A stretch of DNA of 64,000 nt, taken from positions 3,715,879 through 3,779,878 of the forward strand of contig NC_030986.1 in NCBI RefSeq assembly GCF_000149955.1. Direction: 5' to 3'. This DNA is from Fusarium oxysporum f. sp. lycopersici 4287 (lineage: Eukaryota; Ascomycota; Sordariomycetes; Hypocreales; Nectriaceae). The notes beneath the pieces were generated by a model, which was not told where the DNA came from, made no database searches, and was given only the letters and a program-made list of their open reading frames with translations. Both the position numbers and the translations under genes were made by a program. Of the stretch, positions 45,885-58,905 are shown piece after piece (position 1 is the first letter of the stretch; each line of letters opens with the position of its first letter).

Positions 45885-47653
45885 ATGCCCAAAGCGGCCT
45901 CTGCAGAGCGCCTCAAGCGCAAGAGGTCTTCTTCAACTCATGAGAAGTCCACCACTGAGCGACGAAAGAGAGCATCGTCAACATCCAGCAATGAATCTGA
46001 AGATGCCAGCGCCAAAATTCTATCAATGGAAGAAGGGATTCTAGAGTCACGGAAGAACTATAACGACCTCACCATTTTGCTCAGTACTGCAAATGATTTT
46101 AAGAATGGGGGCCAGGAGAGCATGCTCTCTACAGTTGTCTTGTGCCGAATCTTTATCCGATTACTCACTCAAGGCTCCTTGATCGCCAAGAAGACTCTAT
46201 CTGAGAAAGACCTTTTTATTGTGGGATGGCTGAAGGAGCGATTTGCCGAGTTCAAGAAAATTCTGGTTACTATTCTACAAGATGAAGAGTTGGCGACCCC
46301 AGCATTGACCTTATGCATGAAAACACTCAAGGCAGAGGGCGAGTTCCTTTATGACAAGGACGAGTACACATTCCCTCGAGCTTTTCTTCGAGAGATTGTT
46401 TCCTCATTATTCGAGAGCGAAAATGAGGATGTGATCAAGGCATATGTGGAAGACTATGTGGAGCAATACGACGATATCCGCTACTTTACCTTCAACGCAG
46501 TCAAGTAAGTCGCCTCTGATTCTTTTCCCACGGTAACTCAGGGGGCTCTCAACTGACCATCACTTAGACACATTGTGGAGAAACAAGAAGGCAATGCTTC
46601 GCCAGAGCTCTTTGATCGATGCTTTGCGCTCTTGTCAGCTTTGGACGGTGTCCCTGAATCTGCCGATCAACTTGAAGATTTCTTTGTTCCCAAGCCAAAG
46701 AAGAAGACACATAATCTACGCAACGTCAATCAGCACAAGAAACAAGCTCAGGAGGCATGGCTCTCTCTCATGACCCTTGTTGAGGAAAAGGACCAGCGAA
46801 AGCAAATTCTCAACGTCATCTCGACCGTGATTGCTCCCTGGTTCACAAAACCTGAGTTACTTTCGGACTTTTTGACAAATTGCTACGATTCGGGCGGTTC
46901 AATGTCTCTTTTGGCTCTGTCCGGTGTCTTTTACTTGATTTCGGAACGCAACCTTGACTATCCCTCATTCTATACCAAGCTCTACTCTCTCCTCGATCGC
47001 GACATTCTTCACTCCAAGCATCGATCCCGATTCCTCCGTCTTCTAGACACATTTCTTGCTTCGACACATCTACCAGCGGCCATGGTGGCCAGCTTCATCA
47101 AGCGCCTTGCTCGTCTTGCGCTCAACGCACCCCCTGGAGCTATCGTATTCGTGACTCCTTGGATCTACAACCTGCTCAAGCGTCACCCAACATGTACATT
47201 CATGATTCATCGAGAGGTTCAAGATCCAGAGGTGAAGAAGCAAATTGAGGAGCACGGTGTCGATGATCCTTTCCTCTCCGAAGAGACGGACCCTATGCAA
47301 ACAGATGCGATAGAAAGCTGCCTGTGGGAGCTTGTTCAACTTCAATCGCATTATCATCCTAATGTTGCAACTATCACCAAGATCATCTCGGAGCAGTTCA
47401 CGAAGCAGTCTTACAACATCGAAGATTTCCTCGACCACTCATATGCCACTGTAAGCCCCCATTCCTTCGGCAATATATGTAGGGCACTTTGCTAACAGTC
47501 ACATAGCTCCTCGAAGCCGAGATGACAAAGGATGTAAAGAAGGCGCCTGTTATTGAGTTCCACATCCCCAAAAAGGTCTTCACGCCAAATGACGGGGATG
47601 CTGACGCCGAACCAGATAGCTTACTAGTTAGATTGTGGGACTTTGGCAACTGA
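45885..47653 (+). CDS. NOC4: Ribosome biogenesis protein Noc4 (Utp19), CBF/Mak21 family
   Basis: Exons 45885-46504, 46568-47450 and 47507-47653 give 549 residues, close to yeast Noc4 (552). Noc4 works with Nop14 in the small-subunit processome in the nucleolus. A basic N-terminus (LKRKRSSSTHEKSTTERRKR) precedes a helical-repeat region. The C-terminal CBF domain contains QAWLSL-like EAWLSLMTLV, LLALSGVFYLISERNLDYP, YTKLYSLLDRDILHSKHRSRFLRLL and RLARLALNAPPGAIVFVTPWIYNLLKRHP, which are the family signature in order. A Leu-rich end (EDFLDHSYATLLEAEM) and VRLWDFGN finish it. All junctions are in phase. Confidence 0.94.
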
Positions 47654-47977
47654 AGTTGATTGAGGATTATTTTTGATACCATGCACATGTTGTTCTGGCG
47701 GAGACTGGTTCCATAGGGGAAGAACATGTAACTCAGTACTACTTTGGTATATATCAGCAGAATATATGCTGATAATAATAGAATTTCAGACCTGACATAT
47801 CAGAAATAACATACCTCTAAAGTTATGAATATTTAAAGAGAGAAGTAATGCCGAAGCTACACATAAAGCAACCGAGACTTGGAGCCAAGCAAGCTGAAGA
47901 CTAGGTGACAATTTCTTAACTTGTAGTGTGAAATATGCAAAAAGATAACATCCGATCCTGTACATGACCGGTCCTAT
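47654..47977. other. Intergenic between NOC4 and tRNA-Ser
   Basis: A/T-rich 3' flank of NOC4. Nothing else recognised. Confidence 0.5.
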
Positions 47978-48059
47978 CGACGCGGGCCTGATTCGAACAG
48001 ACGCCTCCGAAGAGAATAGATTTCTAGTCTATCGCATTAGACCACTCTGCCACCGCGCC
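47978..48059 (-). tRNA. tRNA-Ser(AGA)
   Basis: The minus strand folds as an 82 nt class II tRNA without intron. The acceptor stem is GGCGCGG with CCGCGTC (one G-U pair) and discriminator G, as expected for serine. The A-box sequence TGGCAGAGTGG, an anticodon stem GATAGA/TCTATT with loop CTAGAAA (anticodon AGA, reading UCU), a long variable arm (CTCTTCGGAG) and the T loop GTTCGAATC are all present. CCA is not encoded. Reads serine codons in cytosolic translation. Confidence 0.95.
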
Positions 48060-49025
48060 TTCGCTGAGGATTGATTCCGGTGAAAATTATTCAGCATCAG
48101 GAGGACGTCTGCTCAGATGCATGCCTTACCTTTCGTAGTCACAGTGTTTGTCCCTTCTCTATAAACATTGAGTTGAATTGCCCCTATGTCAACTCAGATT
48201 GGTGGGGAGTGGCTCTTTGGGATCACTTTGGGTGCATGTATGTGGCTCTACAGGCAGGTAGGTAGACATTCACTTACATGAAGTGAACCTCAAGGCGCTG
48301 CTTATTTTGATGGTACGCATCCGTTTGATGTGCCGGCCAGAGTCAAATGGCATGTAGTACATCCATTGATGCTGTAGATGGAAATAAAGATATCGTAGTT
48401 TAGTCGCATCACTTGCATAGGTACGTTCAGACCAATACTGACCACAGAACAAGTCGACGCTTCAAGTGGTTCAATGACTACTTACCTACCCAGTACCTTA
48501 CTAACCTCCATATCTACCACTGAAAACCTGAAGCGAGTCACCCCAAACTGTGGGGATCGGTTGCTATTTACAGCAAGTGCATCGCCATAGGTTACTGGTC
48601 AGCCTGTGTCTGTTTGCAGCCCTGTTGAATCGCCGCTAAAGTTAGCATGCTGTTTACTGTGAATACATCACGTGGGCAGCAATTGTGGCCATCGGCCGTT
48701 TACCACGACCAATATTATACAGGACAAACGGTAAGCGATGAGAAGTCCATTTAGAAAAACCCGTTCATATCTTAACTCTAAAAAATAAGGTGATTCTTGG
48801 CCTGCTCTTGGCCTCCACTATCTCAAGGTTGTCTATTAGTGGAAACTACACTAAAATACATCCCTGTCAACCATTGATAGCTGACATCATTACCTCTTCA
48901 TTTGCAGCTCCAAGCGAGAAATCCCACACTGCACCTCTGGCGTTGGTGGTCTTCCTCTCCTCCTCAGCCTTCTTCTCTTCCCACCCGTCTTAAAAACGCT
49001 CGTTCGCCCATTGAAGGTATTCGCG
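48060..49025. other. Intergenic, promoter of the Mg2+ transporter gene
   Basis: No coding exon seen. A cluster of ACCTACC/GGTAGG/GTACCTTAC-like words around 48.25-48.51 kb is typical of Sordariomycete non-coding DNA. CT-rich leader from about 48.94 kb. Confidence 0.5.
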
Positions 49026-51632
49026 ATGTCGAGCAATCGTTTTGCCGACCTGGCAAGCACTAGCAAAGCGACTCCTCCTGCTTCGATCTCCAATCAACTC
49101 CAGGCTCCTGAGTCGTCAAATAACTCCAACGCATCCAAGGCTAGGAAGAGGAAGGGCCATCGCGGCGGCAGGAAGAAGCGAACGCGCAGAAAGAGTTTTG
49201 CGGCATTGGATGATGATGATCACGACGAGGATCGCGAAGCAACGGGAGAAGGGTTCTTCAATCTTCCGAGAGCCAACTTGAGCAATACCAGTATAGATAG
49301 TGAAGCATTGTTGGATCATCGGTAAGCTAGACTGGCCGGGACGGATATTGAGGGCAATTTCCTAACAAAAACTTCTAGGGACCATCAACCATTGCGTCCC
49401 CGCCGAGCATCAACGACGCCAGCTGCCAGCGGCATACCAGTCTCACCTTACTCAGGCTCAGCCAGCAACCGTCTACGATCCATACCAGCTGTCTCTGCCG
49501 AGGAAGAGCATCCTGACCACACACCGTGGGACGAAAACGCACCATTGCTCGGCGAATCAGTGACTTCCGGTTACGGCGCAAGTGACGCAAGATCAAACCA
49601 GACGAGAAGTCGTCGCGCGTCTATCAAGTCTTCAACGACGCGCCTAGGAACTTCGTCTGGCGCAAGAGATAACTACGATGTCAACGCCCCTCCATCCATG
49701 CCAGGCTCGCCTACTTTTGGTACCGCGGACCGTATAGAACTAAGCTTGGGGGATGTTATGATTCGGGATGGGCTTGGCGCAAGTCGCGACGACTCTCCGC
49801 ATCGCATGATGGGTGACCTCGACATCCTCTCCGACATGGAGGGCATGGGTGACAATCGCCCTGATATGGGCCGGCGAATGACAACCGGAGCTGAGCAGGA
49901 CGTTTGCTTTCCTGCTCCTGGTATGTCAGAGCTCGGAGATGACGATACACAATCGCAGGCTCATGAGCACCGACAGTATCGCACGCGCCGCCGCCGTGGT
50001 CAATGGCCTGACTTATCTGTACTGGAGGAGTGGAGTCACATGGAAAAGGAGGACCGAACGGAGGAGCGCCGTGTAAAGAGAATCACAGAACCGCAGCTCA
50101 TCAATGGCCGCTTGCGCCCTGTGCGTAAGGGATGGTACCAGACGGACGAGGAGTCCCCATATCGTTTCACATATTTCAACGAGGAGTTCCAGAGCACAAT
50201 TCACAGTCAGACTATCTCTGAGCTGGTTCAGCCTGGTGGTGGCTTCCGGGAACTTTTTGTTCCAGATCCTCGGGTGCTATCCGACGACGAATCAGATGAA
50301 GACGACATGGAACCTACAGCTCTTCCAACGGGCTTGCGCAATCACAGCACCGCTACAGAGGGTAACTCCAAAGTTCACACGCGCCAGCCATCACTATCGA
50401 CAGTTCATGATCACCACGACTTGCGCGAAGGGACTACGTCGCCGCTCAAGGATCCTCTCGCACATGTTGCTTCAAGAAGCGAATCTGGACGTGCTACACC
50501 TACTGGACGGAAGTCTGCCGATGAAAGTGTTCACGTTTCTCAGAACACTGCAGGCGAACCAAAGGAAAGGACTGTCAGGTACGGAGAAAGACCAGTCTGG
50601 TGGCTTGATGTCCTCTGCCCCACGGAGCCTGAGATGAAGGTCATATCTAAAGCTTTTGGCATTCACCCACTTACCGCAGAGGATATTATGCTTCAGGAGG
50701 CTCGCGAGAAGGTCGAGCTCTTCCGACATTATTACTTTGTTAACTATCGGTCGTTCGACCAAGACAACAACAGCGATAACTTTCTCGAGCCAGTTGATAT
50801 GTATGTCGTGGTATTTCGTGAAGGCGTTCTCAGCTTTCACTTCTCCAAGACACCTCATCCCGCCAATGTCCGACGCCGAATCCGGCAACTGAAAGATTAC
50901 CTCATTCTTTCTTCAGATTGGATCTCATACGCTATTATCGACGACATTACCGATGTGTTTGCTCCCTTGATACAGAATATTGAGGACGAGGTTGACGAGA
51001 TCGACGACGCCATCCTAAAGCTGCATTCGTCTGCTGATAAGCGACTTAACGAGACCTCCTCCAAGAATGATGATGCACTTACAAACTCAGATCCAAGCAC
51101 AGATATGCTTCGGCGAGTGGGAGATTGCAGAAAGCGAGTTATGAGTCTATACAGGCTGCTAGGCAACAAGGCAGATGTAATCAAAGGATTTGCTAAGCGT
51201 TGCAATGAGCGGTGGGAAGTTGCGCCACGGTCTGAGATTGGCTTGTATCTCGGTGACATTCAAGACCATATCGTCACAATGACAGCTAACCTGGGCCACT
51301 ATGAAAAGTAAGACTTTTCTCTACGATTGGAGCTACATTTTGCTAATATGTACAGGATACTGGCTCGATCTCACGGTAACTACCTCGCACAGATCAACAT
51401 ACGGATGAATGAGCGTCAAGAACAGACGGCAGATGTTCTCGGCAAGCTTACTGTTCTCGGTACGATTGTGCTCCCCATGAACATCATCACGGGTCTTTGG
51501 GGTATGAACGTGTGGGTGCCAGGCCAGGAATACGAAGGAGACCTTACGTGGTTCTTCTGGATTACCGCTGGTCTGTTGTTCTTTGGCCTGGCATGCTATA
51601 TGATCGCCAAGAGAGTGTATAACATTGTTTAA
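49026..51632 (+). CDS. MNR2: CorA-type Mg2+ transporter, ALR/MNR2 family
   Basis: Exons 49026-49321, 49379-51307 and 51356-51632 give 833 residues. A long disordered N-terminus with a basic block (KARKRKGHRGGRKKRTRRKS) and many Ser/Asp stretches precedes the CorA cytosolic domain (WWLDVLCPTEPEMKVISKAF, HPLTAEDIMLQEAREKVE, ISYAIIDDITDVFAP). Two C-terminal membrane helices follow; the first ends with the selectivity motif GMN (residues 791-793, in GLWGMNVWVPG), the second is about 807-827. The protein forms a pentameric channel. The long acidic/basic N-terminus resembles vacuolar Mnr2, but plasma-membrane Alr1 is possible; the symbol is a best guess. All junctions are in phase. Confidence 0.92.
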
Positions 51633-52607
51633 AACAACACAAACTTCTTACTGCATACGAATATTTATAAGGGGTAGACATTGGTGCCTTTTTTTGCACA
51701 ATCTGATCCGCGGCACATGGCAAGGCACACAGCCAACTTGACCCTGCTGCTTCGTTCTCTTTGTCATCTTGGTGTTTGGAGAGTTGTTTTGGAAAATGGA
51801 TGTCTATTTGCGACTCGCTTTTCTGCGAACACGTATACCTCTGGGCTGTTAGAAAGGGTGGGACTGCTAGGAAGGTTGTTCTACGGGCGTTGTTTATGGC
51901 TAGAGATTCGTACACAAAATTGTCATAAACCACTATTACCATACTTATTTCTTCCCTGGAAATGTTTTTGCGGCACTAGATTCGGCCATTTTTGAGGCGC
52001 AGAACCAATTTGTAGTGTCATTCGTTTTCATGACAAACATATATTCAAGTCTGTGCTTGCTTGGTGATCGTCTCAATTCAGATTCAATCTGTATCATTTT
52101 CAGAAGCCATAAAACTCTATCCTGTCTTACCGACCAGATACTTGTATTTAATACGTACAGTACTCATAGTCTGTTCAATTTCCAAATATCATTCATAAGT
52201 TCTCGCCATATTAACCATATTCAATCAGTATTATCAACATCTGAAGCAACCCACCCTATACTTGAACTGCGTTCTCGAGTAGCATTTGTTCTCATCGCAT
52301 CAAGACCAAAAGCTACAAATAAGAAAGATGCATCCAGAACCCAATTACGTAGAGTTATAATTTGATCTCTCGTGCTTCTAGATTTACATGCATAGTACAT
52401 GCAGATGTTGCCCTGCTTTCCGGTTATTGCCCAGAAATGGCTTCCTCCCTAACACTAAATTCATAACTGAGCCTGCACCCTAACGCCTTATACACCCAAA
52501 TGCCGACCTTGGCCAGGATATGACGCGCCGTTGAAATGTTTGATAATGTGTAATGATCTGTGAAGTTTCCGATGACGCACACCTAAAACGTGCTGGAGAG
52601 TATGTGT
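51633..52607. other. Convergent intergenic region
   Basis: 3' flanks of the Mg2+ transporter and RNA15 genes. A/T-rich, nothing else recognised. Confidence 0.5.
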
Positions 52608-53606
52608 CTACCTCCGCTGTCCAGCAAACGTAGCACGGAGAGCCAAAATTTGTTGCCTCTCTGCCTCAGGAAGCATGTCAATTTGGGACTGAGGAAGCTC
52701 CATAACTGCGCGCATCAAGGCATCGGGATCCTGCGCAGCTTGTGCGGGAGCCGCGACAGGAGCAGCAGCATAGGGCTGAGGTGGTGCCTGATAAGGCATG
52801 GTAGCAACAGGAGGAGTGTTACTCGCAACAGGGTAGTTAGGCATGGGCGCAGGAGGGAACGCGGCGGGGGGAGCTCCAGGCTCAACGACAGACTGGATGG
52901 CTTCGGGAGAAACGAGCCCCATGAGGAGAAGAGCCTGGAACACAGCGTAGGCCAGCTGAGGCGCTTGTTGGAGGAGTTCGGTGGCGCGCTGCGGTTCGCT
53001 ACTGGCAAGTGTCTTCATCTGGGAGAGAATATCGAGGAGTTGAGGAGGAGGGAGGGTTTCGAGCGTTCGTGAAATAGCATCAGCGCAAGAGACACCGTGA
53101 GGAAGCTCCTTTCCAGCAGGCAGAGGAGGAAGAGTGCTTGGCTGAGCACTGTAGCTGGGAACTGCGCCATTGGAGACGTGCGGGTTGTAGTTAGACATGC
53201 CTGGGTCCTTGTCGTCATCGCTACTCTTTTGGTCGTTACTAAAATCGACGCGAAGCTTTCGGCCCATGATCTCGAAATCGTTCAGGTTGCGCACAGCGGA
53301 CGAGGCGGAATCTGCATGACTGAGTCAGAGAAATTAAGTCTTTGAGGGCTACTATCATCCATACCGGTATCTGGATAGTCTGCGAAGCCGAATCCTTTAG
53401 GTCGTCCAGTCTCGGGATCATACACAAGACGGAATCGCTCGACTTTGCCTGCGCTGCTGAAAATGTCGGTGATTTGCTCTTCGGTCAAGCCTGGAATAAG
53501 TGTGAGATGCGATGCGATGCGACTACCAACCATGGCAAATGTGGTCGAACTCACCATAGGGAATATTGCCGACAAAGACGACGCGAGAGGGTGGTCTTGT
53601 CGACAT
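52608..53606 (-). CDS. RNA15: Cleavage stimulation factor subunit RNA15 / CstF-64
   Basis: Exons (descending) 53606-53555, 53490-53365 and 53311-52608 give 293 residues, all in phase. It is part of CF IA and binds U-rich RNA near polyadenylation sites in the nucleus. The RRM spans about residues 8-86: RNP2 is VVFVGNIPYG at the first junction, RNP1 is RPKGFGFADY, and NDFEIMGRKLRVDFSNDQ closes it. A hinge (VSCADAISRTLETLPPPQLLDIL ... AYAVFQALLLMGLV) binds Rna14 and other partners. A Pro/Ala-rich linker and the C-terminal three-helix domain (LMRAVMELPQSQIDMLPEAERQQILALRA) that binds Pcf11 complete it. It is divergent from ERV46. Confidence 0.95.
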
Positions 53607-54320
53607 ATTGAAGTTTCTGTGATGCGAGGGTATTTGGAAGAAGAAAGAGAACTACAAGAGTCAAAGAATCAAACAATTTTGGTCAAGGCCAATTTTCATG
53701 TATCACAAAGTGAAGATAAGAAGAGACGGCCCAAGATGTAATGCAATGCCAAAGTCTGGGAGAAGTTATTGAATTTCTCAGCCTTGCCAAAGAACAAAGG
53801 TTAGGCTGATGGGCAAACCTAGAGCTCCGGTGGAGACGATCTGTTGACCATTCAAAACACAGAGTCATTTGGGTCTCTGTTCCAAACTTACAGGCCCCAG
53901 AAGCCCCGAGTCAAACCCGCCCTGGCTTAGTGCGCAAATAGAGGATACTAGACCCTGCAAAGCGCCCCCCCCGGAGCTACGTTTTACAAGAGGACGTCAG
54001 CCGCAGTAGGAAAAAGGTGGCCTTTTTGGATTTGGGGAAAACAACTGGACAACTTGTACTGTAATTCTGTTCTCGCATTTGCTTGGTGTTTCTTTTTCTT
54101 TGAATTGTCCGGATCCTCGAGTGCCAGGTGCAGACCCGCAATCAATAGCGAGAAACTCCAGTCAATGCTGCCTCTCCTTTTTGATAGCCGATTCTTTTGT
54201 TACATTCTCGTTACTCTATCTCGCCATCAACCCTCTCCTTTTTGATTGGCGCCTCAGCTACGGATACCCTCGACTTACAACCACAACTGCGCTGGCTTTC
54301 TTTGTCGCAAGTAGATCATT
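53607..54320. promoter_or_regulatory. Divergent promoter region RNA15 / ERV46
   Basis: About 710 nt between the two start codons. No coding exon seen. The ERV46 side is pyrimidine-rich in its last ~150 nt. Confidence 0.45.
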
Positions 54321-55766
54321 ATGCCGCCGAAATCGAGATTCACAAGGCTCGATGCCTTTACCAAGACGGTCGATGAGGCAAGAATCAGAACGACAAGTGG
54401 TGGTATCGTCACTATCGTGTCGCTACTAGTGGTCTTGTTCCTGTCATGGGGTGAATGGGCAGAATATCGACGCATTGAAATACACCCGGAGCTCATTGTG
54501 GACAAGGGAAGAGGTAGGAAAGCCTTTGCTATTCCTAGGAATAAAGCGCAACTTCCGCTCGAATGCTGACATACTGTGGCTCACAGGAGAGCGCATGGAG
54601 ATTCACTTAAATATCACATTCCCCAAGATGCCCTGCGAGCTCTTGACTCTTGACGTTATGGATGTATCTGGCGAACAGCAACACGGAGTCATGCACGGAG
54701 TGAACAAGGTCCGCCTCCAGCCTGCTAATCAAGGCGGTGCCGTTATCGACATTAAGTCCCTTGCCCTACACGACGAGTCCGCTGACCATCTCGATCCCTC
54801 ATACTGTGGTGGCTGTTACGGCGCTCAGCCTCCTGCCAATGCTCGAAAGGCTGGGTGCTGCCAGACTTGCGACGAAGTCCGTGAAGCCTATGCGCAGTCC
54901 TCGTGGGCCTTTGGCCGTGGCGAGGGTGTTGAGCAGTGCGAGAGAGAACACTATGGCGAGAAGCTGGATGCCCAGCGCGAGGAGGGATGCCGTATCGAGG
55001 GTGGTCTGCGTGTGAACAAGGTCATTGGTAACTTCCACTTTGCTCCCGGCCGAAGCTTTAGCAGCGGTAACATGCACGTCCACGACTTGAAGAACTACTG
55101 GGATGTCCCTAAGGGCAAGTCGCACGACTTCACTCACTATATCCACTCTCTCCGCTTCGGACCTCAACTGCCCGACAACATTGCCAAGAAGGTTGGCACC
55201 AAGAGCTCGCTCTGGACCAACCACCACCAGAACCCCCTCGACAACACGCGCCAGGAGATCCACGACCCCAACTTCAACTTTATGTACTTCGTCAAGATCG
55301 TGCCTACCTCCTACCTTCCTCTCGGCTGGGATAGCAAGGGTATCAAGATTGCTGGTCTCTTGCAGGACGACAACGCTGGCCTTGGAGCCTATGGTTACTC
55401 TGAAGATGGCAGCGTTGAGACTCACCAGTACTCTGTGACTAGCCATAAGAGAAGTCTGGCGGGTGGTAACGATGCCGCTGAGGGCCACGCAGAGCGTCAG
55501 CACACCAGTGGTGGTATTCCTGGCGTATTCTTTTCCTACGTAAGTACATGTATCCTGACACGAAGCAATTCTTGAAGCTAACATCTGTCTAGGATATCTC
55601 GCCCATGAAGGTCGTTAACCGTGAGGAGAAGGCCAAGACCTTCAGTGGTTTCCTGGCCGGACTTTGCGCTATCGTTGGTGGAACCCTGACTGTTGCTGCA
55701 GCTGTGGATCGAGGACTGTTTGAAGGTGCGGCCCGTATCAAGAAGATGCGAACCAAGGACCAGTGA
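54321..55766 (+). CDS. ERV46: ER-Golgi transport receptor ERV46 (ERGIC3)
   Basis: Exons 54321-54513, 54587-55539 and 55593-55766 give 439 residues. With Erv41 it forms a receptor cycling between ER and Golgi in COPII/COPI vesicles. The N-terminal signature SRFTRLDAFTKTVDEARIRT is followed by a first membrane segment (GGIVTIVSLLVVLFLSWGEW). A large lumenal domain includes Cys pairs (YCGGCYGA, AGCCQTCDEV) and GNFHFAPGRSF, then DFTHYIHSLRFGP and FMYFVKIVPTSY. The end has PGVFFSYDISPMKV, a second membrane segment (FSGFLAGLCAIVGGTLTVAA) and a short basic tail (RIKKMRTKDQ), all as in the family. All junctions are in phase. Confidence 0.96.
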
Positions 55767-58198
55767 AAGGGAAATTAGCCCGTTTATGTCTACAATGCGA
55801 GATCAGCTCGGTTTGGCGGATGGGCTTTGACGGAGGTGTCCATTGGTGGGAGCAGTTGTATGTAGATATTGCAAAAGTCCAGTGCTGTATGCGTTGGCGG
55901 GTAGGCGTTCTGGAATAGTTGGGATTTGAGCAGCGCTGTAAAGAACATGAGACTGCGAATTGAATATACTTGAGATTCATGCACGAAATGTTGATCGAGT
56001 TCATTTGAAGAATGGTTTGACGTAGAATGAACCTAAGGATGTCTCATGAGGCGGCTAAAAACCAAACTCGCTTCTATCCTTAGTTTCAACGGCCACTACG
56101 AGGGAGGATTGATTGAGATCTGCAAACTCACAAGCATGGGACGTGGGGGAGTGTGGGAATTTCTTGAGCTTGTCTTTTGAATTTACTCCGTACTGCCAGG
56201 GGACCGTGGAAACCGTACCCATGGAGTCGATCTTTGCTGACTTTGTACCTGACAAGAAGGACGAGCACGGAGATTAGTGATGAGATAGAGATGACTGTAC
56301 GTAAGCATGTAAACCGAATGGTTTTCGCTAATGGTTTGCTGCTCTATCTGACGCAAAGACTCAACCAGGGATCCATGATGTCGTCGTAGCGAGAAGCGGC
56401 AGTCAGAAAGGCGAATGTTGATCCCGAAGGGGGTGTCTGGTTGGTCTTTGATGCAAAGAAGCAACATTATAACAAATGAGATACGGGCTGCTCTAACCAC
56501 TTACATGTGGACGTTGTATGATGATATAACGTTCAAAACGCCAGCTTGACTAGTTCAAAAGGGCTGCAGAGAGTACCAATGCATTGATTGGCTCTCTAGT
56601 TTAGCACAGTGATCATCTCAAAAACTCAATCTCAAATCAAGTCAACTTCGTATTGCTTTGGCCGGTTCATATCGACATATCGTCTTACAGTTGAGCCTCT
56701 TAAAGAGGTCAGTACAGTTATGAAACCCAACACCACTATAAATACTGACATGAGCAGTCATGGCAGTGGTGAAACGGTAGCCACATGCAGCAATGAGAAT
56801 CGAGTTGTGATACGATTCCACTGTTAGCCTCCTGCGTCACTCACTGCAAGTGCCCTTGCATGGATGTTGTCTGCAGAAAGGTTCGTGATACGCAGATGAC
56901 TCAGTTGTGACGTCTCCATCCAGCCAGTGGGTGGAGTGAAAATTATTTTATATTTGCGTACGCCTCATCTAAATACGCGTCAGATGTTTAGTCTACTGTT
57001 ACTGATTGAGATTGAGGCTTGATTCATATGAGAGATAGACTAGATGAACACGCGTGCAATTTGCCTTGGTACCAGTCCAGTCCTGGTTTGCCGAGTTGCT
57101 TCATTAGCGCGACACATGGGTTGCTAAAAAAAAAACACCCGTGGCGAAGAAATACTCGTGCCCAGGTACGAAAAGGTGGAGGCTTATTAACGAGTCGTCG
57201 ACTCGCGTCTCTTGAATCTGGATCCATTTTGGATGGACAACAATCGTCGTCTAGACCATTTCAAATGGGTCATAGGGAGGAAATAGAGCATTCGGTAAAG
57301 GAGTCCTGGTTTATTTAGTTGATGGGATCGCAATTGCAAAGGGGGCACTGAAGAGGCGCGGTCGACCCAGCCTGGGCTCGACTTGTAAACACCACGCTAA
57401 AAGGTCTTTGATTTGTTTCTACTGGGAGCCTGTGAGGCTGAGGATGACTTGGGATGACATTGGCGATACGCTAAGCATTGGAGGATAAGTTGATATGTAT
57501 GTCAATGTGGTTGTTGGCTTGTGATTATATTCGTTGATGGTGAGGGAGGGGATCATAATCCGTAACATCTGTATGGACGAGACGTAAGATTACGATGAAA
57601 TATGAATCTCGTTCAACTATAGCACACCTCATGCACAAATGGACAAGTATAGCAAGTACCCCAGACCTAGCATTGTGGCTGCAACAGAATTGGTCCCTGG
57701 CTGGCACCAGAACCCGGAAGCGGCTTGAAGTTGGTGGGGTCTTGAAAGCCGGCCCCTGGCTGGTGTCTCATTGTTGCATTGCTAGAAGCAATGGCTTTTT
57801 GTCTTGTTGTTTTGAAACCTTTGGGAGGTGAAGATAAAGCAATAATTAAGGTATTCGACAACGGACTTTGTCAGACGCTAGGGACATTGAGTTTATCTAC
57901 CAGATACATACTCTATCAAAGACACAGTCTGGCAGTACCTTGTGTCTACTATAGATTCCCTGCTCATGCAACTATAAACGTCCCTTATCATCATTGCTGC
58001 TGTGTTACCACGGTTGCTGGTCGTTTCCTCGAAAGCAGCGAGATTAAAGATGCATGTGGGCAACTTTAGCATGAGACTTAATAGCTGCCTTTCCGAGTAA
58101 AGTAAGGCAGCATCTGTCTAATTTACCGGACTCTTCAACGCAAACACGGACCATCCCTTGTTGGTGTATCTAACCTACCTCGAAGAGGGTTGTGTCTC

Positions 58199-58229
58199 CG
58201 TCTTGGGTGGGTTCGTTCCCGTCAAGACG
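58199..58229. repeat. Perfect 7 bp stem hairpin in non-coding DNA
   Basis: Arms CGTCTTG and CAAGACG enclose 17 nt in which GGG and CCC can pair further. Not placed near a recognised gene end. Role unknown. Confidence 0.5.
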
Positions 58230-58855
58230 AAAATGAAGCATTGCTCAATTCTAGATAGGCTTGCCTACTAGTTGTGGACTCAGAGTCAATAGTGAACGCC
58301 CCTTTTGGTCATGAGGTGGCCCGTCTTGGACAAGTTTAGTTTCGGAGGAATTGAGTTGTGTACGTTAATAAAGCGGGGGAGAATATCAGATCAGTGTCAT
58401 GGTGCCATCAAGACTGCTCGTATTTGAGGCTCTAGACAATTGATACGATGTTGCGGCTGAGGAGACAACTGTCTCGAGCATAGGCTAGACAGGCTAGGGC
58501 TTCCTTATCAAGTGGCGAGAGGGAGGGGCTTTGCTCTGGGCTCTACGAGCGAGATATACAATAGATTCATCCCGTGAGATCAGATTGGATCGTGTTGAGG
58601 AGGCATGGGTGTGGTGTGGTATCTGCAGGTAGGTAGTTTAAGGGGTCATCCACCCATGTGGATGGGCCTTGCACAAGGCTTCACATTGTGCAACTCAATG
58701 CCCTCATATCTTCACGAACCAGACATCATAGTCACACAGCGCCCCAACATCTTCCTGCAGTGCTTTGTTCCCAATTCTGTAATCATGTCTTTTGGAGTGT
58801 CGCACAGCCCAACGCCTCTTGCTTCCCTTGGACCTCTGACTCTCTCCACCTTCTT

Positions 58856-58905
58856 ATGGATGGATCCATCAGAAAAGAGACGGGTTCCATCCTTGATCCA
58901 TCCAT
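58856..58905. repeat. 11 bp inverted repeat
   Basis: ATGGATGGATC at 58856-58866 and its reverse complement at 58895-58905, 28 nt apart. It may be chance within local CATC-rich DNA. Confidence 0.5.

Noticed and set aside
54799..55584. 261-codon minus-strand frame opposite ERV46
   Set aside because: Antisense shadow of a codon-biased exon, without motif.
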